From an uncultured Lachnospiraceae bacterium (GTDB lineage: Bacteria > Bacillota > Clostridia > Lachnospirales > Lachnospiraceae): a stretch of 51,269 nucleotides of DNA. Both the position numbers and the translations under genes were made by a program. Positions 32,940-41,801 of the stretch are shown piece by piece (position 1 is the first letter of the stretch; each line of letters starts with the position of its first letter). The notes beneath the pieces are model-generated. The model saw nothing but the letters and a program-made list of their open reading frames with translations, was not told the origin of the DNA and searched no databases. Where the stretch lies: NCBI GenBank assembly GCA_944380605.1, contig CALWIA010000002.1:1-51269 (forward strand), in the 5' to 3' direction.

Positions 32940-32952
32940 ACCATTCCTCCTG

Positions 32953-34317
32953 TTATTCTTTCGTTTCCGGACCCGGCATCTCTTTCCAGGCCCGTATTGC
33001 TTCCAGCCGTTCTTTCACGGCCTTTTCCTTTCCTTCTTCCGTAGGGCTGTAATACCGTTTGCCGGACAGGGAATCCGGCAGGCACTGCATCCGGACCATT
33101 TTTTCTTCCGTATCGTGGGCATATACATACCCTTCGCCGTAATGCAGCTGTCCCATAAGCTGGGTCGGCGCGTTGCGGATCACCAGAGGCACCGGCTCCG
33201 CCAGCATGGTCTGCGCGTCCTGTTTGGCGTCTTCATAGGCCATATAAGCGGAGTTGGACTTGGGCGCCATAGACAGGTAAATCACCGTATGGCTCAAATG
33301 AACATTGCATTCCGGCATCCCCAGAAAATGACAGGCCTGATAGGCGGCTACTGCCAGCGGCAGCGCCTGGCTGTCGGCCATGCCCACGTCCTCGCTGGCA
33401 AACCGTACCAGACGCCTGGCTACGTACAGCGGATCTTCTCCCGCTTCCAGCATCCGGGCCAGCCAGTACACCGCCGCGTCGGGATCGGAATTGCGCATGG
33501 ACTTGTGCAGGGCGGAAATCAGGTTGTAATGTTCTTCCCCCTTTTTGTCATACAAAAGACTCCGTTTTCCCACGCACTGCTGCAGCACTTCCGGCGTCAC
33601 CCGGATCCGGCGCCGTCCCTGGGCGCCGTCTTCCGCCGATTCTCCGTTGGTCACCGCCATTTCCAGCACGTTCAGCGCGGTTCTGGCATCTCCGTTGGCA
33701 AAACGGGCAATCATGCCTACCTGCTCGTCGCTGATCTCCACGTCCATATCCCCGAATCCCCGGGGACTCTGCAGCGTCCGCTTCAGCAGCTGAAACAGGT
33801 CGTCCTCCGACAGCGGCTGCAGCACAAACACCCGGCAGCGGGACAAAAGTGCGCTGTTGATCTCAAAAGAGGGATTCTCCGTCGTAGCGCCGATGAGAAT
33901 GATGCTGCCTTTTTCCACATAGGGCAGAAACGCGTCCTGCTGGGCTTTGTTGAACCGATGAATCTCGTCTACAAACACCACGGTTTTGGCTCCCAGACGC
34001 CGGCTCTGCTCCGCCTGCGCCATGACCTCTTTGATCTCCTTAATGCCGCTGGTCACGGCGCTGAAGTTGATAAAACGGGCGTGGGTGCGCCCGGCAATAA
34101 TCCCCGCCAGCGTCGTCTTGCCTACGCCCGGCGGGCCCCAGAAAATCATGGACGGCACCCGGTCCTGCTCGATCAGCTGCCGCAGGATTTTTCCTTTTCC
34201 TATCAGCTGCTCCTGACCCACGAACGCGTCCAGGTCTTCCGGCCGCATCCGGCTGGCCAGAGGCCGGTAAGTCTCCCGCCCCCTGTCGTCAAACAGGGAC
34301 AACTGTTCCATGGACAT
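32953..34317 (-). CDS. rarA: Replication-associated recombination protein RarA (MgsA/WHIP family)
   Basis: A 454-residue AAA+ ATPase related to clamp loaders. It has PLASRMRPEDLDAFVGQEQLIG, Walker A FWGPPGVGKTTLAGIIA, Walker B VVFVDEIHRFNKAQQDAFLPYVE, sensor 1 LIGATTENPSFEINSALLSRCRVF, and the C-terminal tetramerisation region (SEDVGMADSQALPLA; GQLHYGEGYVYAHD). RarA acts at stalled replication forks. AGGAGAGG supports the start at 34317; the longer frame runs into a repeat element. Confidence 0.95.
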   Translation of the reverse strand: MSMEQLSLFDDRGRETYRPLASRMRPEDLDAFVGQEQLIGKGKILRQLIEQDRVPSMIFWGPPGVGKTTLAGIIAGRTHARFINFSAVTSGIKEIKEVMAQAEQSRRLGAKTVVFVDEIHRFNKAQQDAFLPYVEKGSIILIGATTENPSFEINSALLSRCRVFVLQPLSEDDLFQLLKRTLQSPRGFGDMDVEISDEQVGMIARFANGDARTALNVLEMAVTNGESAEDGAQGRRRIRVTPEVLQQCVGKRSLLYDKKGEEHYNLISALHKSMRNSDPDAAVYWLARMLEAGEDPLYVARRLVRFASEDVGMADSQALPLAVAAYQACHFLGMPECNVHLSHTVIYLSMAPKSNSAYMAYEDAKQDAQTMLAEPVPLVIRNAPTQLMGQLHYGEGYVYAHDTEEKMVRMQCLPDSLSGKRYYSPTEEGKEKAVKERLEAIRAWKEMPGPETKE

Positions 34318-34337
34318 ATGTACCTCTCCTTTTCCTC

Positions 34338-34494
34338 GCGCACGGGCTTGCGCCCTTCCTCTTCCGGCGCAGTGCGCGCTCGGGAACAAAGTTCCCTCGC
34401 TCACGGGCTTGCGCCCTATGGCATCTGCCAGCTGTCTGGATGCTTACGTGCGAGCACGACGCATCCACGACCGCTGTCATCTGCCGCACTGCTT
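34338..34494. repeat. Intergenic repeat element with stem-loops between rarA and the GNAT gene
   Basis: CACGGGCTTGCGCCCT occurs twice (34341-34356 and 34402-34417, 61 bp apart). Between and after lie the hairpins GGGAAC-AAA-GTTCCC (34382-34396) and GGATGC...CGTGC-GA-GCACG...GCATCC (34438-34466). Coding potential is absent. I recall closely similar interspersed sequence in genomes of gut Lachnospiraceae, but I cannot confirm the family here. Confidence 0.65.
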
Positions 34495-34539
34495 AATGCT
34501 TTCGTGTACATTATACCCGATTCTTTTTAAAAGGACAAC

Positions 34540-34568
34540 TTGCGGTTCTTTTTGTGGAGCGGTATACT
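34540..34568 (+). promoter_or_regulatory. Promoter of the GNAT gene
   Basis: TTGCGG (34540-34545), a 17-bp spacer and TATACT (34563-34568). The -10 box is the first part of the first 29-bp direct repeat. Confidence 0.6.
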
Positions 34569-34631
34569 GAATGCTGACAGCATATTGCCGCGTTAAAACA
34601 AGTATATCGAATGCTGACAGCATACTGCCGC
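34563..34631 (+). repeat. Two 29-bp direct repeats, period 40, over the GNAT promoter
   Basis: Copies at 34563-34591 and 34603-34631 share TATA..GAATGCTGACAGCATA.TGCCGC. Each holds the near-palindrome ATGCTG-A-CAGCAT. Their position on and just after the -10 box suggests paired binding sites for a regulator, or structured leader RNA. Confidence 0.7.
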
Positions 34632-34664
34632 TGGGCAAGTTTTCTGCATAAGGAGGAACCGATT

Positions 34665-35135
34665 ATGGAGATCAGAAGAGCTATAAACCAGGATATGGAG
34701 GATATCAACCGCCTGCTGCTGCAGGTCTGTCTGGTGCACCATCGGGGCCGGCCGGATCTGTTCAAATACGGGGCGAAAAAGTACACCGATGAACAGCTGC
34801 GGGCGCTGATTGCCGACGACAGCCGGCCTATCTTTGTGGCGGTCGGCGAAGACGACCATGTGGCCGGATACGCGTTCTGCGTTTTTCAGCAGCACACCGG
34901 CGACAACATTCTCACGGATATCCGCACCCTGTACATCGACGACCTATGCGTGGATGAAAACCGGCGGGGGCAGCATATCGGCAGCCAGCTGTACCGGTAC
35001 GTGCTGGATTTTGCCAGAAAAAACGGCTGCTATAACGTCACCTTAAACGTATGGAGCTGCAACGAAGCCGCCATGAAGTTTTACGAAGCCTGCGGATTGA
35101 AGCCTCAGAAGGTCGGCATGGAAGTGATTCTATAA
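34665..35135 (+). CDS. GNAT family N-acetyltransferase
   Basis: A 156-residue protein starting MEIRRAINQDMEDINRLLLQ. The acetyl-CoA binding signature is DDLCVDENRRGQHIGSQLYRYV, followed by GCYNVTLNVWSCNEAAMKFYEACGLKPQK, a standard motif A/B arrangement. The acceptor is unknown. AGGAGG precedes the ATG; an upstream in-frame start lies inside the repeats and has no site. It is a single-gene unit between the repeat region and the convergent glg operon. Confidence 0.92.
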   Translation: MEIRRAINQDMEDINRLLLQVCLVHHRGRPDLFKYGAKKYTDEQLRALIADDSRPIFVAVGEDDHVAGYAFCVFQQHTGDNILTDIRTLYIDDLCVDENRRGQHIGSQLYRYVLDFARKNGCYNVTLNVWSCNEAAMKFYEACGLKPQKVGMEVIL

Positions 35136-35148
35136 AAACCCGCTGAGC

Positions 35149-35194
35149 AAAAAACCGCGGCCAGACGGAAGGAAACAAGCCTGCCGCCTGGCCG
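35149..35194 (-). terminator. Rho-independent terminator after glgD
   Basis: On the minus strand CGGCCAGGCGG and CCGTCTGGCCG form an 11-bp stem with one mismatch, followed by CGGTTTTTTG. It closes the leftward glgC-glgD operon and may partly block the convergent GNAT transcript. Confidence 0.75.
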
Positions 35195-35216
35195 CCGGAT
35201 CAGATCCGATCATGCA

Positions 35217-36359
35217 TCAGACTACCTGATGTTTTGCCACATATACCGGGAATGTATCGGTTCCCTTCATTTCTTTTCCTTCTGTAATGGTCACGTTCTT
35301 GTCGGAGATCACGTATTCCACGCTGGCTCCCGCTTCCACTACCGTATCCTGCATCAGCACGCAGTTTTTCACTTTCGCGCCCTTGCCTACCTTGACGCCC
35401 CGGAACAGAATGCTGTTTTCCACTTCGCCTTCGATGACGCAGCCGTCTGCCACCATGATGTTCTTCGCCTTCGCGCCGCGGATATAGCGGGTGGGGTTGT
35501 CGTCACGAATCTTGGTGTATACCGGATTGGGCGAGAACAGAGCGTCCAGATTGCTCTCATCCAGCAGCTTCATATTCTCGTCGAAATACGTCTTCATATC
35601 GCTGATCCGAGCCAGATAGCCGTCAAACCGGAAGGCCTGCACGTTCAGCTCGTCCAGATGGGAAGCCAGAATATCTCTCTCGTAATACATGTAGCCCCGT
35701 ACAAAGGCGCTGGAAATCTGCTGAATCAGCAGGTCCTTGTTGACGATGTAGATATTCATGGAGAAGTTCTGCACGCCGGGTTCCTTGGAATTTACGAAAA
35801 TCTTCTCCACCCGTCCGTTGCGGATGTTCAGCGTGTAGTACAGCTCCTTGTTGAGAACATCGTCGTTCATGGCTGCCGGCGGCAGTTCCTCTCTGGCATA
35901 GGCAATGGTCACATCGGCGCCGCTCTCGATATGGGCGTCCAGCATCGCCTTAAAGTCAAAGTTTACAGCGATATTGGCATCTGCCATAACCACGTATTTT
36001 TCCTTCTGATGCTGCAGGAACCGGAGAATGCTGGCCAGCGCTTCCACACGGCCGGTGTACTGCTTGATGGTCTTCTCGGAAAACGGGGGAACGATGTTCA
36101 GACCGCCGTTTTTCCTGGTCAGGTCCCATTCACGGCCGGATCCCAGATGATCCATAAGAGAATGGTAATTTTTGCGGACGACGAAAGATACATTGTCGAT
36201 GCCGCAGTTTACCATGCTGGACAGGATAAAGTCCACCATGCGGTAACGGCCCGCAAACGGGATGGAGGCCATCAGGCGCTCCCCTACCAGTTCGGGTACC
36301 AAGGAATCATAGGAGTTCGGGAAAATAATTCCCAGTGCGTTCGCGTTCGCATTTACCAT
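35217..36359 (-). CDS. glgD: GlgD, non-catalytic subunit of glucose-1-phosphate adenylyltransferase
   Basis: A 380-residue nucleotidyltransferase-fold protein starting [18 protein letters not shown]. The glycine-rich, Arg-containing nucleotide loop of GlgC (GGxGSRL) is replaced by [46 protein letters not shown] and the C-terminal left-handed beta-helix repeats remain. In Firmicutes GlgD pairs with GlgC to make ADP-glucose for glycogen. It overlaps glgC by 7 bp (ATGGTAA). Confidence 0.95.
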   Translation of the reverse strand: MVNANANALGIIFPNSYDSLVPELVGERLMASIPFAGRYRMVDFILSSMVNCGIDNVSFVVRKNYHSLMDHLGSGREWDLTRKNGGLNIVPPFSEKTIKQYTGRVEALASILRFLQHQKEKYVVMADANIAVNFDFKAMLDAHIESGADVTIAYAREELPPAAMNDDVLNKELYYTLNIRNGRVEKIFVNSKEPGVQNFSMNIYIVNKDLLIQQISSAFVRGYMYYERDILASHLDELNVQAFRFDGYLARISDMKTYFDENMKLLDESNLDALFSPNPVYTKIRDDNPTRYIRGAKAKNIMVADGCVIEGEVENSILFRGVKVGKGAKVKNCVLMQDTVVEAGASVEYVISDKNVTITEGKEMKGTDTFPVYVAKHQVV

Positions 36360-37561
36360 TTTTCTTCACCGCCCTTTACATCTTCATATACCATGGCATT
36401 GGGACCGATCTTGGCGCCATCCCCTACGGTCACGCCGGGGCCTACGGTTGCCACTCCCTTTTCGCCATCCGACGGCATCGCGCCGACAATGGCGTTCTCA
36501 CCGATTTCCACATTTTCCGCCACAATGCAGTGTTTGACCACCGCGCCGGCCTTGATCACGGAACCGCCCATGACCACCGCGTCTTCCACCTGGGCGCCGG
36601 GCTCTACCTTTACGCCGGCAAACAGAATGGAATGCTTGACAGAACCGTTGATGCGGCAGCCGTCGGTAATCATGGAATTTTCCACCACCGCGTCGCCGCT
36701 GACCCGGTGTCCGGTCATGCCGCTGTTGCGGCTGTAGATCTTCCAGTTTTCGTCAAAGATATCGATGCCGCTGTTTTCCGGATCCAGCACCTCCATGTTG
36801 GCTTCCCACAGAGAGGAAATGGTTCCCACGTCTTTCCAGTATCCGCTGAAATGATACGCGTACATATTGCGGCCGTCTTTCAGTAAGTTGGGAATGATGT
36901 TGTTGCCGAAGTCGTTAGCGGAATTGGGATCCGCTTCGTCTTCTTCCAGATATTTTTTCAGAATGTCCCAGTTGAAGATATAAATGCCCATGGACGCCAG
37001 ATTGGACTTTGGATTCTTGGGCTTTTCCTGGAACTCGGTGATCTTGTCGTTGTCGTCGGTCACCATCAGACCGAAGCGGGACGCCTCGTCCCACGGCACT
37101 TCCATAACCGCCACGCTGAACTCCGCGTTTTTCTCCTTGTGGAACCGGAGGAAATCGCTGTAGTCCTGCTTGCAGATCTGGTCGCCGGACAGGATGATGA
37201 CATACTGCGGGTTGTACCGCTCGATAAACGAGATATTCTGGTAAATGGCGTTTGCCGTGCCTTTGTACCAGTCGGAGCCGGTGGCCTGCTGATACGGAGG
37301 CAGCACGTGCACGCCGCCGTGCAGGCGGTCCAGATCCCAGGGCTGTCCGTTGCCGATGTATTCGTTTAATACCATAGGCTGATACTGGGTGAGAATACCC
37401 ACTGTATCAATGCCGGAATTTACGCAGTTCGACAGCGGAAAGTCGATGATCCGGTACTTTCCGCCAAAGGGAACCGCAGGTTTTGCCAGCTTTTGGGTCA
37501 GCGCGTACAGACGCGAACCCTGTCCGCCGGCAAGAAGCATTGCAATCATTTCTTTTGCCAT
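36353..37561 (-). CDS. glgC: Glucose-1-phosphate adenylyltransferase, catalytic subunit
   Basis: A 402-residue enzyme making ADP-glucose from ATP and glucose 1-phosphate. It has [101 protein letters not shown] and beta-helix hexapeptide repeats at the C-terminus. GGGGGAG precedes MAKEMIAM; the longer frame upstream is not coding. No synthase, branching enzyme or phosphorylase lies in the window, so the rest of glycogen synthesis is elsewhere. Confidence 0.96.
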   Translation of the reverse strand: MAKEMIAMLLAGGQGSRLYALTQKLAKPAVPFGGKYRIIDFPLSNCVNSGIDTVGILTQYQPMVLNEYIGNGQPWDLDRLHGGVHVLPPYQQATGSDWYKGTANAIYQNISFIERYNPQYVIILSGDQICKQDYSDFLRFHKEKNAEFSVAVMEVPWDEASRFGLMVTDDNDKITEFQEKPKNPKSNLASMGIYIFNWDILKKYLEEDEADPNSANDFGNNIIPNLLKDGRNMYAYHFSGYWKDVGTISSLWEANMEVLDPENSGIDIFDENWKIYSRNSGMTGHRVSGDAVVENSMITDGCRINGSVKHSILFAGVKVEPGAQVEDAVVMGGSVIKAGAVVKHCIVAENVEIGENAIVGAMPSDGEKGVATVGPGVTVGDGAKIGPNAMVYEDVKGGEEKW

Positions 37562-37724
37562 AATGTCTCCCCCTGAATTTAAAATACTTATGTACAAAGT
37601 GTACCACAAAATCCGGAAATACGGTAGTCTTTTGTGCAGATTTATCCAGATTTTTACTTTTCCTTTGCATGGATTCCGGCCGCCGGGGGAAGGCGGCAAA
37701 GCCGGAGATAACGGGGCGGCCAGG

Positions 37725-38216
37725 TCAGTCCGGATACAGCACCGGCCGTCCGGCTTCCAGGCTCTTTCTGACGTCGATGAGCCGCTGGTTGGCGCTGCCT
37801 CTCCAGTGCAGCGCCGGATCTTTCAACGCCTGTACAAACCGGCCGTCCACCACCACGTCCGCCTGGCTGACGCCGGGCAGGTCCTGGATTTCTTCCCAGG
37901 TGTAGCCGGTATACAGCCATATGGTCTTGCCCGGAAAGCGGCCGCGGATCTGCCGGATCAGCCCGGCGATCTCTTCCCGGTTGGCCGGATGCAGCGGATC
38001 CCCTCCGCTGAAGGTAACGCCGGAAATGTAGGGTTTATCCAGCGCCTCAAACAGTTCCTGCCTGGCAGCCTCGTCAAAGGGCAGGCCGCCGGTCTCGTCC
38101 CAGGTCACCGGATTGTGGCAGCCTTCGCAGTGATGGCCGCAGCCGGCGGTCCACAGCACCGTCCGCAGGCCGGGCCCGTTTAACATATCGTCTTTGGTTA
38201 TATTGTGATACCGCAT
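37725..38216 (-). CDS. nrdG: Anaerobic ribonucleoside-triphosphate reductase activating protein
   Basis: A 163-residue radical-SAM enzyme with cysteines in [17 protein letters not shown] (CxxxCxxC, binding a [4Fe-4S] cluster), [15 protein letters not shown] and [14 protein letters not shown]. It generates the glycyl radical on NrdD. It follows nrdD with a 1-bp gap. The 163-bp gap to glgC holds no clear terminator, only G+C-rich inverted repeats without a T tract. Confidence 0.95.
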   Translation of the reverse strand: MRYHNITKDDMLNGPGLRTVLWTAGCGHHCEGCHNPVTWDETGGLPFDEAARQELFEALDKPYISGVTFSGGDPLHPANREEIAGLIRQIRGRFPGKTIWLYTGYTWEEIQDLPGVSQADVVVDGRFVQALKDPALHWRGSANQRLIDVRKSLEAGRPVLYPD

Positions 38217-38217
38217 G

Positions 38218-40350
38218 CTACATGGATTTCCTTTCCGCGATTTCCGCCATTTTGGCGTCGTTGAGCCGGGTATCGCCTTTCACCCGGGAATAGGACAGAT
38301 ACCCGTTCATCCGGTCGATTTTGGTGAGGTTGCGGCTTCCGCAGGCAGGGCAGACGTCCATCTCCAGTTCCTCGTGGCCGCAGTCGTCGCAGTAGGACAG
38401 GGAAAGGTTGACTCCTTCGTAAAATCCCATATCCATGGCCCGGCGCACCAGCGTCTTTATGGCTTCCCGGTTGTAATCGATGGGGTATTTCACATACTGG
38501 ATTTTGCCGCCGTTGCACAGTTCCCAAAACCGGTATTCCAGATCCTGCTTCTGAATCGGCGTAATGTCCTCGGTCACGTGGCAGTGGAAGCCGTTGCTGA
38601 CATATTCCCGGTCCGACACATTTTCCACAATGCCGTATTTCCGGCGGAACTGCTTTACCTGCAGGCCGCACAGATTTTCCGCCGGCGTGGCGTAAATGGC
38701 GTACAAATGGCCGTCTTCTTCCTTGAACGCCTCGATCTTTTTGTTGATATGCTCCAGGACCTCCAGGGCGAACTGTCCATCCTCCACCAGAGACTTCCCA
38801 TTGTACAGCTGCTGCAGCTCGTTAAACGCCGTAATTCCGAAGGACGCCGTGGCGGTTTTCAGCAGCGGCTTGATCTTGTCGTGCAGGCCCAGATGTCCGC
38901 CGTAAAAGCCGCCTTCGCAGTAGGCCAGCGGGTTGGTGGACGCCCGCATCTCTCCCAGGTAGGCATAGGTGCGGATATGGATTCTGCGGATCAGTTCCAG
39001 ATAGTAGTCCAGCACTTCGTAAAAATCCCGGCTCTCCTGTCTGGCCTTCGCCAGGATCATCGGCAGGTGCAGGCTGACCACGCCGATGTTGAACCGGCCC
39101 ACAAACACCGGCACATCCGCCTCGTCCGCCGGCTTCATGCCGCCCCGCTCGTACCAGGGGGACAGAAAGGCCCGGCAGCCCATGGGAGAAATGATCTTGC
39201 CGTATTTTTTGTACATGCCGGCGATATACCCCTCTCCCGTCAGGGACAGCCAGTCCGGATACATGGTTTTGGCGGAGCAGGCAATGCCCGCCTCGAAAAC
39301 GTCCTCCAGCTCGCCGCCGGGACCGTGCAGGCGCTCATCGTACAGAAATACCAGTTTGGGAAACAGCACCGGCTTTTTATGTCCCGCTTTGCCCTGGCCC
39401 TTCCGGCGCACGTTCAGCATGGTGATGGACGCCATTTTCGCGAAACGGCTGGTGCCGGTTCCCGCGGTCATGGTAATAAAGGGGTAGTCTCCCCGGCTGG
39501 AAGACACGGAGTTGAACTTGTATTCCCAGCCCTGGAATCCCTGCTCCATATCCCGCTCCACGTCCTTCCAGGCGGTTTTCCGGGCCAGGTCCCCGTCCAG
39601 TCCCAGTTCCTCGTATTTGCGGATGTATCTGGCGTAGGACTTTTCCGCGTAGGGCGCCAGAATATTTTCCACGCTGGGCACCGTAAAGCCACCGTACTGC
39701 TGGCTGGCGGCGCTTAACACAATATCTCCGATGACGTCAAAGGCCACGTCCAGCGTCTTGGGCTCGTTGTACCACAGATTCCCCATCTCAAAGCCGCCGG
39801 TAAGCACCGTGTTGACGTCAAACAGGCAGCAGTTCATGGTATCCCGCCTGGCCGACATGTCGTGAATATAGATGTATCCATCCCGGCAGGCCTGCAGCTC
39901 CTCCACCGTCATAAAAAACTTCTGGTACAGCGACTTGTTCAGTTCATTGAAAATCAGGCTGCGCTTGGTAGACACCAGCGCGCTGTCGGTATTGCTGTTT
40001 TCCTTGTCTCCGATGTACATAATGGACTGGCTCTTCTTGTATACGTCGTCCAGCATCTGCACAAAGTCCTGCTTGTAGTTCCGGTAGTCCCGGTAGCTTT
40101 TGGCCACCTGGGGATTGACCCGTTCCAGCGCCCCTTCCACCAGGTTGTGCATCCGGGCAATGGGAATCCGGGCGGTCTCCAGCCGCTCCGCCTCTTCCGT
40201 CACAAACCGGCAGATAAACGCCAGTTCTTCTTCGGTAAAGGAAACCATGACCCGTTCCGCCGATTTATTTACCGCCGTTACCACTTTCTGTACGTGGAAC
40301 GCCTCTTCTGTCCCGTCTTTCTTGATTACCTTGATGTCTCTGCAGTCCAT
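38218..40350 (-). CDS. nrdD: Anaerobic ribonucleoside-triphosphate reductase (class III)
   Basis: A 710-residue glycyl-radical enzyme that makes dNTPs without oxygen. An N-terminal ATP-cone allosteric domain (KKDGTEEAFHVQKVVTAVNKSAERV) is followed by the reductase core (YIHDMSARRDTMNCCLFDV; GFYGGHLGLHDKIKPLL; NGFHCHVTEDITPIQKQ). A C-terminal zinc site YCDDCGHEELEMDVCPACG precedes the glycyl-radical loop RMNGYLSYSR. It is the first gene of nrdDG. The roughly 200-bp leader holds NrdR boxes, a palindrome and a terminator. Confidence 0.96.
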   Translation of the reverse strand: MDCRDIKVIKKDGTEEAFHVQKVVTAVNKSAERVMVSFTEEELAFICRFVTEEAERLETARIPIARMHNLVEGALERVNPQVAKSYRDYRNYKQDFVQMLDDVYKKSQSIMYIGDKENSNTDSALVSTKRSLIFNELNKSLYQKFFMTVEELQACRDGYIYIHDMSARRDTMNCCLFDVNTVLTGGFEMGNLWYNEPKTLDVAFDVIGDIVLSAASQQYGGFTVPSVENILAPYAEKSYARYIRKYEELGLDGDLARKTAWKDVERDMEQGFQGWEYKFNSVSSSRGDYPFITMTAGTGTSRFAKMASITMLNVRRKGQGKAGHKKPVLFPKLVFLYDERLHGPGGELEDVFEAGIACSAKTMYPDWLSLTGEGYIAGMYKKYGKIISPMGCRAFLSPWYERGGMKPADEADVPVFVGRFNIGVVSLHLPMILAKARQESRDFYEVLDYYLELIRRIHIRTYAYLGEMRASTNPLAYCEGGFYGGHLGLHDKIKPLLKTATASFGITAFNELQQLYNGKSLVEDGQFALEVLEHINKKIEAFKEEDGHLYAIYATPAENLCGLQVKQFRRKYGIVENVSDREYVSNGFHCHVTEDITPIQKQDLEYRFWELCNGGKIQYVKYPIDYNREAIKTLVRRAMDMGFYEGVNLSLSYCDDCGHEELEMDVCPACGSRNLTKIDRMNGYLSYSRVKGDTRLNDAKMAEIAERKSM

Positions 40351-40425
40351 GAAATCCTCCTGTTTTGCTGTCTGTAGGGAAAACGCGGCGCGGTCCCCGC
40401 GAAACGTCTTGATTTGCCGTGAAAT

Positions 40426-40454
40426 AAAAACCCCCTGCCGAAACCGGCAGAGGG
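40426..40454 (-). terminator. Intrinsic terminator between the nrdDG promoter and nrdD (candidate attenuator)
   Basis: On the minus strand CCC-t-CTGCCG and CGGCAG-g-GGG form a 9-bp stem with one mismatch and loop GTTT, followed by TTTTTATTT. It lies about 75 bp before the nrdD start codon and downstream of the readable nrd promoter. Confidence 0.8.
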
Positions 40455-40471
40455 CTGTGTACGCGTTCTAA

Positions 40472-40515
40472 ACACTATATCTTGTGGTTTTGTCTTTTTC
40501 GTACAACATGATCTG
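40472..40515. promoter_or_regulatory. NrdR boxes upstream of nrdDG
   Basis: ACACTATATCTTGT (40472-40485) matches the NrdR consensus in full. A second, degenerate site (40502-40515, about 8 of 14 positions) is separated from it by 16 bp, the usual spacing of paired NrdR boxes. NrdR is the dATP/ATP-sensing repressor of ribonucleotide reductase genes. The first box is strong evidence; the second is tentative. Confidence 0.75.
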
Positions 40516-40532
40516 CTATGGCGCAGATCATA
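40509..40532. promoter_or_regulatory. Perfect 9-bp inverted repeat at the nrdDG transcription start
   Basis: ATGATCTGC and GCAGATCAT flank a 6-bp centre and overlap both the -10 box and the expected start of transcription. No T tract follows on either strand, so it is not a terminator. It could be an operator or a leader stem-loop. Confidence 0.5.
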
Positions 40533-40558
40533 GTATCATGATTTCCCGGGAAAGTCAA
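40530..40558 (-). promoter_or_regulatory. Promoter of nrdDG
   Basis: TTGACT (40553-40558) and TACTAT (40530-40535) on the minus strand with a 17-bp spacer, beginning 10 bp after the stop codon of the flavodoxin-family gene. Confidence 0.7.
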
Positions 40559-40567
40559 GGCGGTTTT

Positions 40568-41191
40568 TCAGCGGATAAAGTTGGTTCTGGCCCCGTTTTC
40601 CGCCTCCGGCGCCTGGATTCCCTGGGCCTTTCCTGCCTCTATGCACTTGAGCAGCCAGGCCATATTCCGGGCCAGGTTCCGTATCACCTGCAGGCCCTCC
40701 AGATCCTGGCGCACCTCCTCCGGCGTATTGCCGTGCACCATATTCCAGTAGGTGGAAGATACCACCGGCATCTGGTTGAATGTAAAATACTTGTTCAGCA
40801 CGTCCAGGGACGCGGTGGTTCCGGCCCGTCTGGCAGACGCCACCGCCGCCGCCGGCTTGCGGGCAAAATACCGGCTGCCGCTGTAGAACATCCGGTCCAG
40901 CACCGACAGAATCCGGCCGCTGGGATGGGCATAGTACACCGGCGTGCCGAACAGAAAGCCGTCGGCTTCCTTCGCCTTTTCCACCCACTGGTTTACCGGG
41001 TCGTCTTCAAAGACGCATCTGCCTTTGGACGCGCACTGCCGGCAGCCGACGCAGTCCCGCACCGGCTGGCCGCCGATCTGGATGATCTCCGTTTCGATGC
41101 CTTCCTGTTCCAGCACATCCGCCGCCTCTTTCAGCGCCGTATAGGTGCAGCCGTCCGCCCGGCTGCTTCCGTTAAACAGCAGTACCTTCAT
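40568..41191 (-). CDS. Flavodoxin family NAD(P)H-dependent oxidoreductase
   Basis: A 207-residue FMN-binding protein. It starts MKVLLFNGSSRADGCTYTAL (phosphate loop), has the cysteine set DCVGCRQCASKGRC seen in iron-sulfur flavoprotein relatives, and DGFLFGTPVYYAHPSGRILSVLDRMFY for FMN and dimer contacts. The physiological partner is unknown. It overlaps the 3' end of scpB by 20 bp, so it is the last gene of that operon, although its role has no obvious link to chromosome segregation. Confidence 0.9.
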   Translation of the reverse strand: MKVLLFNGSSRADGCTYTALKEAADVLEQEGIETEIIQIGGQPVRDCVGCRQCASKGRCVFEDDPVNQWVEKAKEADGFLFGTPVYYAHPSGRILSVLDRMFYSGSRYFARKPAAAVASARRAGTTASLDVLNKYFTFNQMPVVSSTYWNMVHGNTPEEVRQDLEGLQVIRNLARNMAWLLKCIEAGKAQGIQAPEAENGARTNFIR

Positions 41192-41795
41192 GTGAATCTC
41201 CTCCTTTGTTGTCTTCTTCCTCGCCGTCCGTTTCCAGCCGCAGTTTCAGTTCTTCTTCCACTTCGCTGCGGATTTCTTCCTCCTGTACCGGGTCCACCTG
41301 GGGCAGGTGCTCCATGGAGCCGATGCCGAACCGCCGCAAAAATTCTTCGGTAGTGGCGAACAGCACCGGTCGGCCCGGCGCGTCCAGACGCCCCACCTCC
41401 TGCACCAGGTCGTATTCGATCAGCTTGTTTACCGCGTGATCCGACTTTACGCCGCGGATTTTTTCAATTTCCATTTTGGTCACCGGCTGCTTGTAGGCGA
41501 TGATGGAAAGGGTTTCCAGCACCACATCTGTCAGCACCGGCTTTTTCGGCGCCGACGCCACCCGGATCAGGTTTTCATAGTACATGGCGTTGGTGCACAT
41601 CTGGTACCGGCCCTCCAGTTCCAGGATCTGCATCCCTCTGTTTTCCTGCCGGTACCGCTGTCCCAGGGATTCCACCGCCTTTCTGGCCGTCTCCCGGTCC
41701 CGGTCCATAGCCGCCGCCAGCTGGGACAGTTCCACCGACGTCCCCATGGTAAACAGCACCGCCTCCGCAATGGCCTCTTCTCTGTCCAGTTCCAT
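41172..41795 (-). CDS. scpB: Segregation and condensation protein B
   Basis: A 207-residue kleisin-associated protein with two winged-helix domains: REEAIAEAVLFTMGTSVELSQLAAAMD, MQILELEGRYQMCTNAMYYENLIRV, the family hallmark LETLSIIAYKQPVTKMEIEKIRGVKSDHAVNKLIEYDLV, and GRPVLFATTEEFLRRFGI. With ScpA and SMC it forms the bacterial condensin. It follows scpA by 6 bp. The C-terminus is acidic, as is common. Confidence 0.95.
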   Translation of the reverse strand: MELDREEAIAEAVLFTMGTSVELSQLAAAMDRDRETARKAVESLGQRYRQENRGMQILELEGRYQMCTNAMYYENLIRVASAPKKPVLTDVVLETLSIIAYKQPVTKMEIEKIRGVKSDHAVNKLIEYDLVQEVGRLDAPGRPVLFATTEEFLRRFGIGSMEHLPQVDPVQEEEIRSEVEEELKLRLETDGEEEDNKGGDSHEGTAV

Positions 41796-41801
41796 CTCTT
41801 C

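Noticed and set aside
36353..37561. A full glycogen synthesis cluster
   Set aside because: Only glgC and glgD are here; no synthase, branching enzyme or phosphorylase was found in the flanking genes.
40509..40532. The perfect inverted repeat as a terminator of the flavodoxin-family gene
   Set aside because: No T tract follows on either strand, and it overlaps a good promoter.
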